Source: Blastococcus sp. TF02A-26
GTDB taxonomy: Bacteria; Actinomycetota; Actinomycetes; Mycobacteriales; Geodermatophilaceae
Reading direction: 5' to 3'
Assembly: GCF_003319125.1 (NCBI RefSeq)
Contig: NZ_QOHG01000004.1
Location: 124,001 to 188,000 of the forward strand
Length of the DNA: 64,000 nucleotides
Position numbers and translations under genes: made by a program
The notes under the pieces: generated by a model
The model's input: the letters and a program-made list of their open reading frames with translations, nothing else
Databases searched by the model: none
What the model was told of the DNA's origin: nothing
Shown here: positions 7,871 to 16,228 of the stretch, one piece after another
Position numbering within the stretch: position 1 is the stretch's first letter
Layout: every line of letters starts with the position of its first letter

Positions 7871-9646
7871 TCACGCCGCCACCTCGTCCTGCGCGTACGC
7901 CCGCACCAGGGCCGCGTAGCCGGGCACCTCGGCGAGCAGCTCCTCGTGGCTGCCGCGGGCCAGGACCCGCCCGCCCTCCAGCCAGACGACCTCGTCGGCC
8001 AGGGCGATCGTCGCCTGGCGGTAGGCGACCACCACCACGGTGGCCGGCGGGTCGGTGTCGCGCAGGGCGTCGAGGATGCGCGCCTCCACGGAGGGGTCCA
8101 CGGCGCTGGTGGCGTCGTCCATCACGAGCAGCCGGGGCCGGCGGATGACGGCGCGGGCCAGCGCGATCCGCTGCCGCTGACCGCCGGAGAGGCTGGCCCC
8201 GCGCTCGCCGACCCGGGTGTCCAGGCCCTCGGGCAGCCGGTCGACGAAGTCGTCGGCGGCCGCGGTGCGCAGGGCGGCGCGCACCTCGTCGTCGGAGAAG
8301 TCCCCGCCGAGGGTCACGTTGCCGCGGACGGTGTCGTCGAAGAGAAAGGTGCCCTGCGCGACGAACGCGGCCTGCCCGCTGAGCTCGCCCTCGCGGAGCC
8401 GGCGCAGGTCGATCCCGTCGAGCAGGACGGTGCCGTCGGCCGGGTCGACCAGCCGCACCAGCAGCCCGGCGAGGGTCGACTTGCCCGACCCGGTGGGGCC
8501 GACGACGGCGACGGTGCTGCCGGCGGGGACGTCGAAGGTGATGTCCGACAGCGTCGGGCGGCCGGCGCCGTCGAAGGAGTAGCCGACGCCGTCCAGGGCG
8601 AGGCCGGCCCCGCCGGCGCGGACCGCGGCCGCCTCGGCGCCGTAGGGGGTCTCCCCGGTCGCCGACAGCACGGGCGTGACCCGGTCGAAGCCGGCCAGGG
8701 CCCGCGGCAGGTCGGCCAGCACCCAGCCGATGGCGCGGATCGGCAGCGCGAGCAGCGTGAACAGGTAGGCGATGGAGACCAGCTCGCCGGCGTCGGTCGC
8801 GCCGTCGGCGACCCGCCCGGCGCCGACCAGCAGGACGGCGAGCGTGCCGAGGTTGGGCAGCGCCTCCATCAGCGGGTCGAACAGGCCGCGGACCCGGCCG
8901 ACGGCGACCAGCCCGTCGCGCAGCTCGGTGGCCCGGTCGGCGAAGCGCTCGGTCTCGACGTCCTCGCGGCCGAGGGTCTTCACGACCAGGGCGGCGTCGA
9001 AGCTCTCGTGGGCGACCTCGCTGACCTCGGCGCGCAGCTGCTGGGCCCGCTGCATCCGCGGGCTCATCACCTGCGAGTAGACGACGTTGACCACGAAGAC
9101 GGCGGGGAAGACGACCAGCCCGATCACGGCCAGCAGGGGGTCGGTGAGCACCAGCGCGGCGACGGTGATCGCGATCATGACCAGCGCGCCGACGGCGAAC
9201 GGCAGCGGCGCGACGAAGAACCAGGCCGCCTCGACGTCGGAGTTGGCGTTGGAGAGCAGCTGGCCGGTGGGGTGCCGCTGGTGCCAGGCCAGCGGCAGTC
9301 GCAGGTACTGGCCGGTCACCCGGCGGCGGTACTCGGCCTGCAGCCGGTAGCCCATGATCCCGGCGAACAGCCGGCGGCCGAGGATGCCGACGATCTTGAG
9401 CAGCGCCACCCCGAGGACCGCCACCGCCGCCAGCGTCAGGGCCGCGGCCGTGGTGGAGCCCTCGTCGAAGGCCGGCAGGACGACGCGGTCGGTGATCTCG
9501 CCGATCACGTAGGCGCTGGCCACCGTCATGGCGCCGTAGAGGCTGCTCGCGGCGACGGCGAGGGTGAACATGCCCGGCTGCTCGCGGACGGCGAGGCCGA
9601 TGTGGCGGAGGCCGCGCCGCACCACGGCGTCTCGGCGGCGGGACAA
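7871..9646 (-). CDS. ABC exporter half-transporter, degenerate-site subunit
   Basis: A 591-residue permease-ATPase partner of the exporter at 5971-7794. Walker A is GPTGSGKST and the signature LSGGQRQRIALARA is perfect. The residue after Walker B is Asp rather than the catalytic Glu (LLVMDDATSAVD), and the switch His is Tyr (VAYRQAT). This is the usual pattern of one degenerate ATP site in heterodimeric exporters. I chose the TTG at 9646 because GAGGAG lies five bases upstream; a GTG at 9652 and a GTG at 9709 are in frame alternatives. It is divergent from the gene at 9762. Confidence 0.9.
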   Translation of the reverse strand: MSRRRDAVVRRGLRHIGLAVREQPGMFTLAVAASSLYGAMTVASAYVIGEITDRVVLPAFDEGSTTAAALTLAAVAVLGVALLKIVGILGRRLFAGIMGYRLQAEYRRRVTGQYLRLPLAWHQRHPTGQLLSNANSDVEAAWFFVAPLPFAVGALVMIAITVAALVLTDPLLAVIGLVVFPAVFVVNVVYSQVMSPRMQRAQQLRAEVSEVAHESFDAALVVKTLGREDVETERFADRATELRDGLVAVGRVRGLFDPLMEALPNLGTLAVLLVGAGRVADGATDAGELVSIAYLFTLLALPIRAIGWVLADLPRALAGFDRVTPVLSATGETPYGAEAAAVRAGGAGLALDGVGYSFDGAGRPTLSDITFDVPAGSTVAVVGPTGSGKSTLAGLLVRLVDPADGTVLLDGIDLRRLREGELSGQAAFVAQGTFLFDDTVRGNVTLGGDFSDDEVRAALRTAAADDFVDRLPEGLDTRVGERGASLSGGQRQRIALARAVIRRPRLLVMDDATSAVDPSVEARILDALRDTDPPATVVVVAYRQATIALADEVVWLEGGRVLARGSHEELLAEVPGYAALVRAYAQDEVAA

Positions 9647-9761
9647 CGGCACTCCTCGAGGTTGTTCAGCGGCGACACTCGCGCGTCTCCTTAGGCACGC
9701 TAACCGCACAACGCCGGACCGGCCGCTGCATTCCGGGGGCGGGCCTGGTAGACCTCGCGCC

Positions 9762-10364
9762 GTGACGTCCTCCCCCGCGTCGCTCGCCGCCCGCGAGCGC
9801 GCCGCCCTGGCCGATCTGCTGGAGACCCTCGGGCCCGACGCGCCGACCTGCTGCGAGGGGTGGACGACCGGGCACCTCGCCGCGCACCTCGTGGTCCGCG
9901 ACCACCGGCCCGACGCCGGGCCGGGCTACGCGCTCGAGACGCTCCCGATCGGGCGGGGGCTGCACGCGCACTCCGCGCGGCTGGAGGAGCGGATGCGCAC
10001 CTCCACCCCGTTCGCCGAGGTGGTCGACCGGGTGCGTGCCGGCGCGCCGCGGTGGAGCCCCATGGGCTGGCCGGTGGTCGGGGACCTGGTCAACGCCGGG
10101 GAGTTCGCCATCCACCACGAGGACGTGCGCCGGGCCCAGCCGGAGTGGGAGCCGCGCGAGCTCTCCCGCGCCGACCGCGACCAGCTCTGGCGGACCGCGA
10201 CCCTGTTCGCCCGCCGGGTCGGTGGCGCGACCCTGCGCCGGACCGACGTCCCGGGCGTGGAGAAGCGCGTCGGCAGGGGCGGGCCGACGCTCGAGGGCGA
10301 GCCGATGGAGTTGCTGCTGTGGACCAGCGGCCGCCGGGGCGTCGCCCGCGTCGAGGTCAGCTGA
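9762..10364 (+). CDS. TIGR03085-type maleylpyruvate isomerase-fold protein
   Basis: A 200-residue protein of the DinB/mycothiol-dependent maleylpyruvate isomerase superfamily (TIGR03085-like in actinobacteria). The N-terminal helix bundle carries the family pattern CCEGWTTGHLAAHLVVRDHRPDA (residues about 28-50, shown in parts), with the metal-type histidines H39 and H43 region. A second conserved stretch is AGEFAIHHEDVRRAQP near residue 120. The function of this subfamily is unknown. The GTG at 9762 gives the family-typical N-terminus. It is divergent from the ABC pair and convergent with hisF. Confidence 0.8.
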   Translation: MTSSPASLAARERAALADLLETLGPDAPTCCEGWTTGHLAAHLVVRDHRPDAGPGYALETLPIGRGLHAHSARLEERMRTSTPFAEVVDRVRAGAPRWSPMGWPVVGDLVNAGEFAIHHEDVRRAQPEWEPRELSRADRDQLWRTATLFARRVGGATLRRTDVPGVEKRVGRGGPTLEGEPMELLLWTSGRRGVARVEVS

Positions 10365-10365
10365 A

Positions 10366-10406
10366 CGGAGTCGCTCGAGCGCAGCTCCTGCGCTCGAGCG
10401 ACTCCG
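10366..10406. terminator. bidirectional hairpin terminator between convergent genes
   Basis: Perfect 19-bp inverted repeat (arms 10366-10384 and 10388-10406) around a three-base loop. It starts one base after the stop of the plus-strand gene and ends one base before the hisF stop. The core GAGTCGCTCGAGCGC is shared with the hairpin at 31120-31156, also between convergent genes. There is no U-tract, as is usual in high-GC actinobacteria. Confidence 0.75.
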
Positions 10407-11201
10407 CTACGGCAGGGGGTGGTCGGACTCGGCGCGGATCGGGACGCCGGAGCCGGCCAGCGCGGCCTTGACCTCGCCGATCCGCATCTTCCCGAAGTGG
10501 AAGACGCTCGCGGCCAGGACGGCGTCGGCGCCGGCCTCGACGGCGGGGGCGAAGTGCGACACCTCGCCCGCTCCCCCGCTGGCGATCACCGGCACGGTCA
10601 CCTCGCGGCGGACGGCCCGGATCAGCTCCAGGTCGAAGCCGGCCAGGGTCCCGTCGGCGTCCATGGAGTTGAGCAGGACCTCGCCGACCCCGAGCTCGGC
10701 GGCCTGCGCGACCCACTCGACGGCGTCGCGGCCGGTGCCCCGCCGCCCGCCGTGCGTGGTGATCTCGAAGCCCGAGTCGGTGACCGCGCCGTCCCGGCAG
10801 CGGCGGGCGTCGAGGGACAGCACGAGCACCTGGTTGCCGAACCGGTCGGCGATCTCGCTGATCAGCTCCGGCCGGGCGACCGCCGCGGTGTTGACGGCGA
10901 CCTTGTCCGCGCCGTTGCGCAGCAGCCGGTCGACGTCGTCGGCGCTGCGCACTCCCCCGCCGACGGTGAGCGGGATGAACACGCTCTCCGCCGTGCGCCG
11001 GACGACGTCGTAGGTGGTCTCGCGGTCCCCGGAGCTGGCGGTGATGTCGAGGAAGGTCAGCTCGTCGGCGCCCTCGGCGTCGTAGACGCGGGCCATCTCC
11101 ACCGGGTCACCGGCGTCGCGCAGGTCGACGAAGTTGACGCCCTTGACCACCCGGCCGGCGTCGACGTCCAGGCAGGGGATCACGCGGACGGCGAGGCTCA
11201 C
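10407..11201 (-). CDS. hisF: imidazole glycerol phosphate synthase, cyclase subunit
   Basis: A 264-residue TIM barrel that joins ammonia from HisH to PRFAR, giving imidazole glycerol phosphate and AICAR. The N-terminal active-site strand IPCLDVD (catalytic Asp at residue 12) and the phosphate-binding loops ([15 protein letters not shown]) are present. The length is normal for HisF. The GTG at 11201 overlaps the ridA stop (GTGA). It is the last gene of hisA-ridA-hisF; a hairpin abuts its stop codon. Confidence 0.97.
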   Translation of the reverse strand: MSLAVRVIPCLDVDAGRVVKGVNFVDLRDAGDPVEMARVYDAEGADELTFLDITASSGDRETTYDVVRRTAESVFIPLTVGGGVRSADDVDRLLRNGADKVAVNTAAVARPELISEIADRFGNQVLVLSLDARRCRDGAVTDSGFEITTHGGRRGTGRDAVEWVAQAAELGVGEVLLNSMDADGTLAGFDLELIRAVRREVTVPVIASGGAGEVSHFAPAVEAGADAVLAASVFHFGKMRIGEVKAALAGSGVPIRAESDHPLP

Positions 11202-11590
11202 GCTGCCGGCTCCCGCACCGCGTCGGCCTCGATCTCGACCAGCAGGTCCGGGTCGATCAGCGCCGACACCTCGACCATCGTGGCGGCCGGCCGGATGTCG
11301 CCGAAGAACTCGCCGTGCACCCGCCCGACCTCCTCCCAGCGCCCGATGTCGGTCACGTAGATCCGGGTCCGGACGACGTCGGCGAGGGTGAACCCGGCCC
11401 GCTCCAGCGACCGCTCGATCGTGGTCAGGACCTGGCGGGTCTGCGCCGCGGCGTCTCCCGGGTGGGCGACCGCGCCGTCGACCGTCGACGTCGTCCCGCT
11501 GATCCAGGCGGTGTCGCCGCGGACGACGATCCGGCTGTAGCCGACCACCGGCTCCCAGGGGTTCGCCGACCCCAGGTTGAGGACCGTCAC
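11198..11590 (-). CDS. RidA/YjgF family protein
   Basis: A 130-residue protein of the Rid family, whose best-known members hydrolyse reactive enamine/imine intermediates. Motifs include [12 protein letters not shown] and the RTRIYVTDI strand with the conserved Arg. It is coupled by four-base overlaps to both hisA and hisF. Its position between them is common in actinobacteria and suggests a housekeeping role in nitrogen metabolite clearance; a direct histidine-pathway role is not shown. Confidence 0.9.
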   Translation of the reverse strand: MTVLNLGSANPWEPVVGYSRIVVRGDTAWISGTTSTVDGAVAHPGDAAAQTRQVLTTIERSLERAGFTLADVVRTRIYVTDIGRWEEVGRVHGEFFGDIRPAATMVEVSALIDPDLLVEIEADAVREPAA

Positions 11591-12318
11591 GCCAGCTCCT
11601 CGGTCACCCGCAGCGCCTCGGGGAGGGTGAACGCACCCGCGTACAGCGCCTTGCCGACGATGGCGCCCTCGACCCCGATCGCGGCCAGCCCGGCCAGCGC
11701 CCGGATGTCGTCCAGCGAGCTGACCCCGCCGGAGGCGATCACCGGCTTCGGGGTGGCGGCGCAGACCTCGCGCAGCAGGTCGAGGTTCGGCCCGCGCAGG
11801 GTGCCGTCCTTGGTGATGTCGGTGACCACGTAGCGGGCGCAGCCCTCGGCGTCGAGCCGGGCGAGCGTCTCGTACAGCTCGCCGCCCTCGCGGGTCCAGC
11901 CGCGGGCGGCCAGCCGGGTGCCCCGGACGTCGAGGCCGACGGCGATGCGGTCACCGTGCTCGGCGATGGCCCGGGCACACCACTCGGGCGACTCGAGCGC
12001 GGCGGTGCCCAGGTTGACCCGGCGGCAGCCGGTGGCCAGCGCGGCGGCCAGGGACTCGTCGTCCCGGATGCCGCCGGAGAGCTCCACGTCGACGTCGAGC
12101 TCGCCGACCACGCGGGCGAGCAGCTCGCGGTTGCTGCCCCGGCCGAAGGCGGCGTCGAGGTCGACGAGGTGGACCCACTCGGCACCGTCGCGCTGCCACT
12201 GCATCGCCGCCTCGAGCGGGTCGCCGTAGGAGGTCTCGCTCCCGGCCTCCCCCTGCACCAGGCGGACGGCCTGACCGTCGGCGACGTCGACGGCGGGGAG
12301 CAGCTGCAGCTTCGGCAC
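11587..12318 (-). CDS. hisA: phosphoribosyl isomerase A (HisA/PriA)
   Basis: A 243-residue TIM barrel that isomerises ProFAR in histidine synthesis. In many actinobacteria the enzyme (PriA) also performs the TrpF step. The N-terminus reads [18 protein letters not shown]. The second catalytic Asp is in VTDITKDGT, and the phosphate loops are [10 protein letters not shown] and ASGGVSS. I cannot tell from sequence alone whether TrpF activity is kept. The GTG at 12318 is supported by a TAGGCT -10 element seven bases upstream, implying a leaderless mRNA. It shares a 52-base divergent promoter region with the nitroreductase gene. Confidence 0.95.
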   Translation of the reverse strand: MPKLQLLPAVDVADGQAVRLVQGEAGSETSYGDPLEAAMQWQRDGAEWVHLVDLDAAFGRGSNRELLARVVGELDVDVELSGGIRDDESLAAALATGCRRVNLGTAALESPEWCARAIAEHGDRIAVGLDVRGTRLAARGWTREGGELYETLARLDAEGCARYVVTDITKDGTLRGPNLDLLREVCAATPKPVIASGGVSSLDDIRALAGLAAIGVEGAIVGKALYAGAFTLPEALRVTEELA

Positions 12319-12325
12319 GGCGCAC

Positions 12326-12363
12326 AGCCTAGGAGCGGCGGCCTGCACCCCCTGCGGCAGGCT
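12326..12363. promoter_or_regulatory. divergent leaderless promoters of hisA and the nitroreductase gene
   Basis: Minus strand: TAGGCT at 12331-12326, seven bases before the hisA GTG. Plus strand: CAGGCT at 12358-12363, seven bases before the GTG at 12371. Both spacings fit transcription starting at the first base of the start codon. Confidence 0.5.
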
Positions 12364-12370
12364 GTCCGCC

Positions 12371-12970
12371 GTGGAGTTCGGTGAGGTGGTCCGCCGCAGA
12401 CGGATGGTCCGCGACTACGACCCCGACCGGCCGGTGCCGGCCGAGGTGCGCGAGCGTCTGCTGGAGCACGCGATCCGGGCGCCGTCGGCGGGGTTCAGCC
12501 AGGGGTGGGCGTTCCTCGTGCTGGAGAGCGGCGAGGAGCGGGCCGCGTTCTGGGCCGCCACGACCGACTCCGGCACGCCGGACGGCTGGCTGACCCGCAT
12601 GCGCCGGGCTCCGCTGCTGATCGTGCCGTTCAGCCACAAGGAGGCCTACCTCGACCGGTACGCCGAGCCGGACAAGGGCTGGACCGACCGCGACGAGGCC
12701 CGGTGGCCGGTGCCCTACTGGGACGTCGACACCGGCATGGCGTCGCTGCTCGTGCTCCTGACCGCCGTCGACGAGGGGCTGGGCGCCTGCTTCTTCGGCG
12801 TCCCGGCCGAGCGGGTGGACGCGCTGCGCGAGACCTTCGGCGTGCCGGGCACCCACCGGCCGGTGGGCGTCGTCGCGGTCGGCTACCCGGGCGACGGGGA
12901 CCGCCGCTCGCCGTCGCTGAGGCGCGGGCGCCGGGGTGTCGAGGAGGTCGTGCACCGGGGCCGCTGGTGA
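12371..12970 (+). CDS. nitroreductase-family flavoprotein
   Basis: A 199-residue FMN-dependent nitroreductase-like protein. The N-terminal phosphate/FMN segment [16 protein letters not shown] and the [16 protein letters not shown] segment are typical. The C-terminal half has [22 protein letters not shown]. The physiological substrate is unknown. The GTG start is supported by a leaderless-type -10. It overlaps the next kinase-like gene by four bases (GTGA). The pair is inserted in inverse orientation between hisH and hisA. Confidence 0.88.
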   Translation: MEFGEVVRRRRMVRDYDPDRPVPAEVRERLLEHAIRAPSAGFSQGWAFLVLESGEERAAFWAATTDSGTPDGWLTRMRRAPLLIVPFSHKEAYLDRYAEPDKGWTDRDEARWPVPYWDVDTGMASLLVLLTAVDEGLGACFFGVPAERVDALRETFGVPGTHRPVGVVAVGYPGDGDRRSPSLRRGRRGVEEVVHRGRW

Positions 12971-14178
12971 CCGGCCGCCTCCCCGCCGACTGGCCACCGT
13001 CCCTGCGGCTGCTGCTGGGCCCGGCGGCGGGAGACGCGTGGGCCGCGGTCCTGGCACCTCTGGGCGGCCGCCTCGCCGACCTGCGGGCTGCGACCGTGAC
13101 GTTGCGCGCCGACGGCTCGGCCGCGGTCCGGTACGTCGCCGACGTCGCCTGGGCCGACGGCCGGGCCACGCGGGAGTCGCTGGCCGCGGCGACCGGCTCG
13201 CGGATCCCGTCGGGCGCCGCGGTCGTCGAGGGTCCCGGGGACGACGGGTCGACGGTCGCCGTCGGCCTGTGGCGATGGCCGTCCGACCCGGCCCTGCCCG
13301 GCCTGGCCTGGGCGGCCTCGGCAGCACGCGCCGCGCAGCGGCTGGCGGTGCTCGGCGTGGACGCCGGCCCGCTGCGCCTGCGGTTGCGCGCCTACCGGCC
13401 CGGCCGCCGCGCCGTCGTGGAGGCGACCTCGCCGGACGGCCGGTGGTTCCTCAAGGTGGTGCGACCGGCCGCCGCGCCCGCGCTGGCCGACCGGCACCGG
13501 GCGCTGGCCGGGGCCGTGCCGGTGCCGCCGGTGGTGGCCACCACCGAGGACGGCGTGCTCGTCCTCCCCGCTCTGCCCGGCACGCCGATGCGGGCCGCGC
13601 TGGGCGGCGACCCGGCGGCACTCCCGCCACCGGAGCACCTGGCCACCGTGCTCGACGCGCTGCCCCCGCTCGGGGGGCCGGCCGGCCGGCGCGACCCCAC
13701 CGATCCGGTACCGCGGACCCGTGCCCACGCCACGGTGGTCGGGCTGATCTGCCCCGAGCTCCGGCCGCGGCTCGGGAGGGTCACCACCGCCGTGGCCGCG
13801 GCGGTGCGACCGCAGCCGCTCGTGCCCGTGCACGGCGACTTCTACGAGGGCCAGCTCCTCGTGGACGCCGGCCGCGTCGTGGGCCTGCTGGACGTCGACA
13901 CGGCCGGGCCCGGTGCGCGCATCGACGACTGGGCGACCCTGCTGGGTCACCTGGCGCTGCTCGAGCTCCTGGCCTCCGATCCGGCCCCCGTGGCCACCTA
14001 CCGGGCCCGGGTCGAGGCGTTCCTCTCCGCGCGCTCCGCCGGCGACGAGCTGCGGGCACGCGTCGCCGGCGTCCTGGTCGGACTGGCCACGGGTCCGTTC
14101 CGCGTCCAGCAGGCGAACTGGGCCCCGGCCACCGAGGCGCGGGTCGCGCTGGCCGAGGAGTGGGCCGGGCTGCGGTGA
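12967..14178 (+). CDS. aminoglycoside phosphotransferase-fold kinase-like protein
   Basis: A 403-residue protein whose C-terminal half has the small-molecule kinase fold. The Brenner motif VHGDFYEGQLLV, at about residues 287-298, holds the catalytic Asp and metal ligand. LLDVDTAGPGARIDDWA supplies the metal-binding Asp, and WFLKVVRP supplies a candidate ATP Lys. The N-terminal 150 residues are Ala-rich and unrecognised. The substrate is unknown; there is no specific evidence for drug resistance. It is coupled to the nitroreductase by overlap and is convergent with hisH. Confidence 0.78.
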   Translation: MTGRLPADWPPSLRLLLGPAAGDAWAAVLAPLGGRLADLRAATVTLRADGSAAVRYVADVAWADGRATRESLAAATGSRIPSGAAVVEGPGDDGSTVAVGLWRWPSDPALPGLAWAASAARAAQRLAVLGVDAGPLRLRLRAYRPGRRAVVEATSPDGRWFLKVVRPAAAPALADRHRALAGAVPVPPVVATTEDGVLVLPALPGTPMRAALGGDPAALPPPEHLATVLDALPPLGGPAGRRDPTDPVPRTRAHATVVGLICPELRPRLGRVTTAVAAAVRPQPLVPVHGDFYEGQLLVDAGRVVGLLDVDTAGPGARIDDWATLLGHLALLELLASDPAPVATYRARVEAFLSARSAGDELRARVAGVLVGLATGPFRVQQANWAPATEARVALAEEWAGLR

Positions 14179-14200
14179 GCCGCCCCTCCTCCTCGGGGGG

Positions 14201-14839
14201 TCAGAGGGTGTTCAGCCAGTTGGTGAGCAGCTGCGCGCCGGCGTCGCCGCTCTTCTCCGGGTGGAACTGGGTCGCCGACAGGGCGACGTTCTCGACGCCG
14301 GCGACGAAGCGGTCGCCGTGCTCGGCCCAGGTCACCTTCGGCGGCGCGAGCCGCGAGGTCGGGTCGTCCTGGCCGAGGGTGAAGTCGCGGACGCCGTAGG
14401 AGTGCACGAAGTAGAAGCGCTGGTCGGCGAGGCCGTCGAAGAGCACCGAGTCCGCGGGCGCCTCGACGGTGTTCCAGCCCATGTGGGGCAGCACCGGCGC
14501 CTGCAGCGGCTCCACGACACCGGGCCACTCGCCGCAGCCCTCGGCGTCGTGGCCGTGCTCGACGCCCTTCTCGAAGAGGATCTGCATGCCGACGCAGACC
14601 CCGAGCACCGGGCGCCCACCGGCCAGCCGCCGGCCGATGATCTTCGGGCCGTCGACGGCGCGCAGCCCGTCCATGCAGGCGGCGAAGGCCCCGACGCCCG
14701 GCACCATCAGACCGTCGGCGTCCAGGGCGGCCTGCGGGTCGGCGGTGACGGTCACGTCGGCGCCCACCCGCGCCAGGGCGCGCTCGGCCGAGCGCAGGTT
14801 GCCCGACCCGTAGTCGAGGACGACGACCTTCTTCTTCAC
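14201..14839 (-). CDS. hisH: imidazole glycerol phosphate synthase, glutamine amidotransferase subunit
   Basis: A 212-residue class I glutamine amidotransferase that releases ammonia to HisF. The catalytic Cys82 is in LGVCVGMQ; His193 and Glu195 are in QFHPEKS. The oxyanion region PGVGAF is at about residues 47-52. The GTG at 14839 has a TACCGT -10 element seven bases upstream, suggesting its own leaderless promoter. So hisH may be transcribed separately from hisDCB, which is parted from it by the broken nucleotidyltransferase gene. Confidence 0.96.
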   Translation of the reverse strand: MKKKVVVLDYGSGNLRSAERALARVGADVTVTADPQAALDADGLMVPGVGAFAACMDGLRAVDGPKIIGRRLAGGRPVLGVCVGMQILFEKGVEHGHDAEGCGEWPGVVEPLQAPVLPHMGWNTVEAPADSVLFDGLADQRFYFVHSYGVRDFTLGQDDPTSRLAPPKVTWAEHGDRFVAGVENVALSATQFHPEKSGDAGAQLLTNWLNTL

Positions 14840-14846
14840 GCCTGCC

Positions 14847-14852
14847 ACGGTA
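14847..14852 (-). promoter_or_regulatory. -10 element of hisH
   Basis: TACCGT on the minus strand, seven bases before the GTG at 14839; the same hexamer and spacing occur before moxR. Confidence 0.5.
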
Positions 14853-14886
14853 CTGACCAGCGCCGGAGGGCCGGCGGGGATTCCCG

Positions 14887-15453
14887 TCAGGCGTCGTACG
14901 GCAGCACGGTCAGCTCGGGCCAGACCGCACTCCACCGCGCCGCCTTGGCCTCGTAGGCCTCGCGGGTGGCCAGCCGCCGGTTGGGACGGACGACGAGGCC
15001 GAACAGGTCGTCGAGGCCGAAGGGGGCGTAGACCCGGGGCCGGTCGCCGTCGAGGGTCACCCCGAGGCAGCAGCAGACCGCGGCGAAGTGGTCGATCGCG
15101 TCGGCGCAGTCGCGGAACGGCGGCGCCGGCACCCCGAAGCGGTCGGCGTACCAGAGGTGCACCCGGGCCTCGTTGCGGATCTCGACCGGGGCGTCGACGC
15201 CGGCGAACAGCTCGGCACCGCGGCGGATCACCGCGTCCTCCGCCGCCCAGGAGGTGTCGGGGTCGAAGTAGAAGAGGTCGGCGTCCTTGACCCCCGGGTC
15301 GGCCCCCGTGCAGGGGCCCGCCGCGAGCTCGCGAGCGGTGGGGGGCACGGGGGTCCTTCGTCAGTCGTCGACGCCGAGCCGCGGCGCCCGCTCGAGCACG
15401 GCCCGCACCGTCGGGTCGGCGAGGACGATCCCGAGGAACCGCTCCTCGGTCAC
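14887..15453 (-). pseudogene. NTP_transf_6 (DUF925) nucleotidyltransferase broken by a palindromic repeat
   Basis: One reading frame runs from a GTG at 15453 to a stop at 14887. The first 30 codons ([19 protein letters not shown], then APRLGVDD) look like the N-terminus of this family, and the last 130 ([34 protein letters not shown]) are its normal C-terminal part. In place of the expected middle block, the WW...W segment of roughly 20-25 residues, lies the palindromic repeat at 15301-15363, which brings an in-frame TGA at about 15363-15361. A GTG inside the repeat (15348) could still start a truncated 153-residue protein. The start overlaps the small upstream gene by GTGA, so this was once an operon member. 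Confidence 0.75.
15301..15363 (-). repeat. covarying palindromic repeat, copy A
   Basis: About 63 bp. The outer stem pairs GGCCCCCGTGC (15301-15311) with GCACGGGGG-CC (15345-15356), with one bulged base. The inside holds a CGCGAGCTCGCG palindrome. It shares its flank GAAGGACCCC and core CACCGCTCGCGAGCTCGCGG with copies at 28767 and 40066. It lies inside the former nucleotidyltransferase gene. Confidence 0.85.
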
Positions 15454-15626
15454 ACCAGCCGGAGGATGCCCGCCGCGGTCGCCAGCAGGGCGGCGACGAG
15501 CAGGACGACGGCGAAGGCGACCTGGGGCGGGGTCCGCACACCGGTGTCCGGGTCGGACTTCCAGATGCTCCACGCGCCGCCCAGCAGGAAGCCGCCCAGC
15601 AGGAGCAGCAGGATGCCGGAGTTCAC
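15450..15626 (-). CDS. 58-residue single- or double-span membrane protein
   Basis: A short ORF between hisB and the broken nucleotidyltransferase. It starts [18 protein letters not shown] and has a central hydrophilic stretch ([13 protein letters not shown]). It ends with a second hydrophobic segment, so it probably has two membrane helices. The GTG at 15626 is three bases after the hisB stop, and its TGA overlaps the next start by four bases. Tight packing on both sides and actinobacterial codon use support a real gene. I do not recognise the family. Confidence 0.7.
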   Translation of the reverse strand: MNSGILLLLLGGFLLGGAWSIWKSDPDTGVRTPPQVAFAVVLLVAALLATAAGILRLV

Positions 15627-15629
15627 CTG

Positions 15630-16223
15630 CTACAGAGCGCCCTTGGTCGAGGGGATGCCGCTGCGCCCGTCGAGCGCGACGGCGGCGCGCAGGGCGCGGG
15701 CCAGGGCCTTGAACTGGCCCTCGACGATGTGGTGGGCGTCGCGGCCGGCGTAGAGGACCCGCACGTGCAGGGAGATCCGCGCGTTGAAGGCGAAGGTCTC
15801 CAGGACGTGCTTGGTGAGGGACGTCGGGTAGTCCGGCCCGATCATCGGCGTCATGTTCTCGGGCTCGGCGTGCACGAAGTACGGCCGGCCGGAGAGGTCG
15901 ACGGCGGCCTGGACGAGCACCTCGTCCATGGGGATGGTGGCGTCGCCGTAGCGGGTGATGCCCTTCTTGTCCCCGAGCGCCTCGGCGAAGGCCTGGCCGA
16001 GGGCGATGGCGACGTCCTCCACCGTGTGGTGGGCGTCGATGTGCAGGTCGCCGTCGGCCTGCACGCGGAGGTCGATGCCGCTGTGCTTGCTCAGCGCGGT
16101 GAGCATGTGGTCGTAGAACCCGACGCCGGTGCTGATCTCGCTGGTGCCGGTTCCGTCGAGGTCGACCTCGACCACCAGCTTGGTCTCGCTGGTGGCGCGC
16201 TCGACACGGGCGGTGCGGTTCAT
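15630..16223 (-). CDS. hisB: imidazoleglycerol-phosphate dehydratase
   Basis: A 197-residue monofunctional HisB that dehydrates imidazole glycerol phosphate. The two metal-binding repeats are visible: [15 protein letters not shown] with [14 protein letters not shown], and then MTKH-like [12 protein letters not shown] with [17 protein letters not shown]. Length and motif spacing are normal, and there is no phosphatase domain. The ATG at 16223 follows hisC by five bases. Confidence 0.97.
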   Translation of the reverse strand: MNRTARVERATSETKLVVEVDLDGTGTSEISTGVGFYDHMLTALSKHSGIDLRVQADGDLHIDAHHTVEDVAIALGQAFAEALGDKKGITRYGDATIPMDEVLVQAAVDLSGRPYFVHAEPENMTPMIGPDYPTSLTKHVLETFAFNARISLHVRVLYAGRDAHHIVEGQFKALARALRAAVALDGRSGIPSTKGAL

Positions 16224-16228
16224 GGGGA

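Noticed and set aside
12967-14178. Kinase-like gene as an antibiotic resistance determinant
   Set aside because: Only the general phosphotransferase fold is visible; nothing points to an aminoglycoside substrate.
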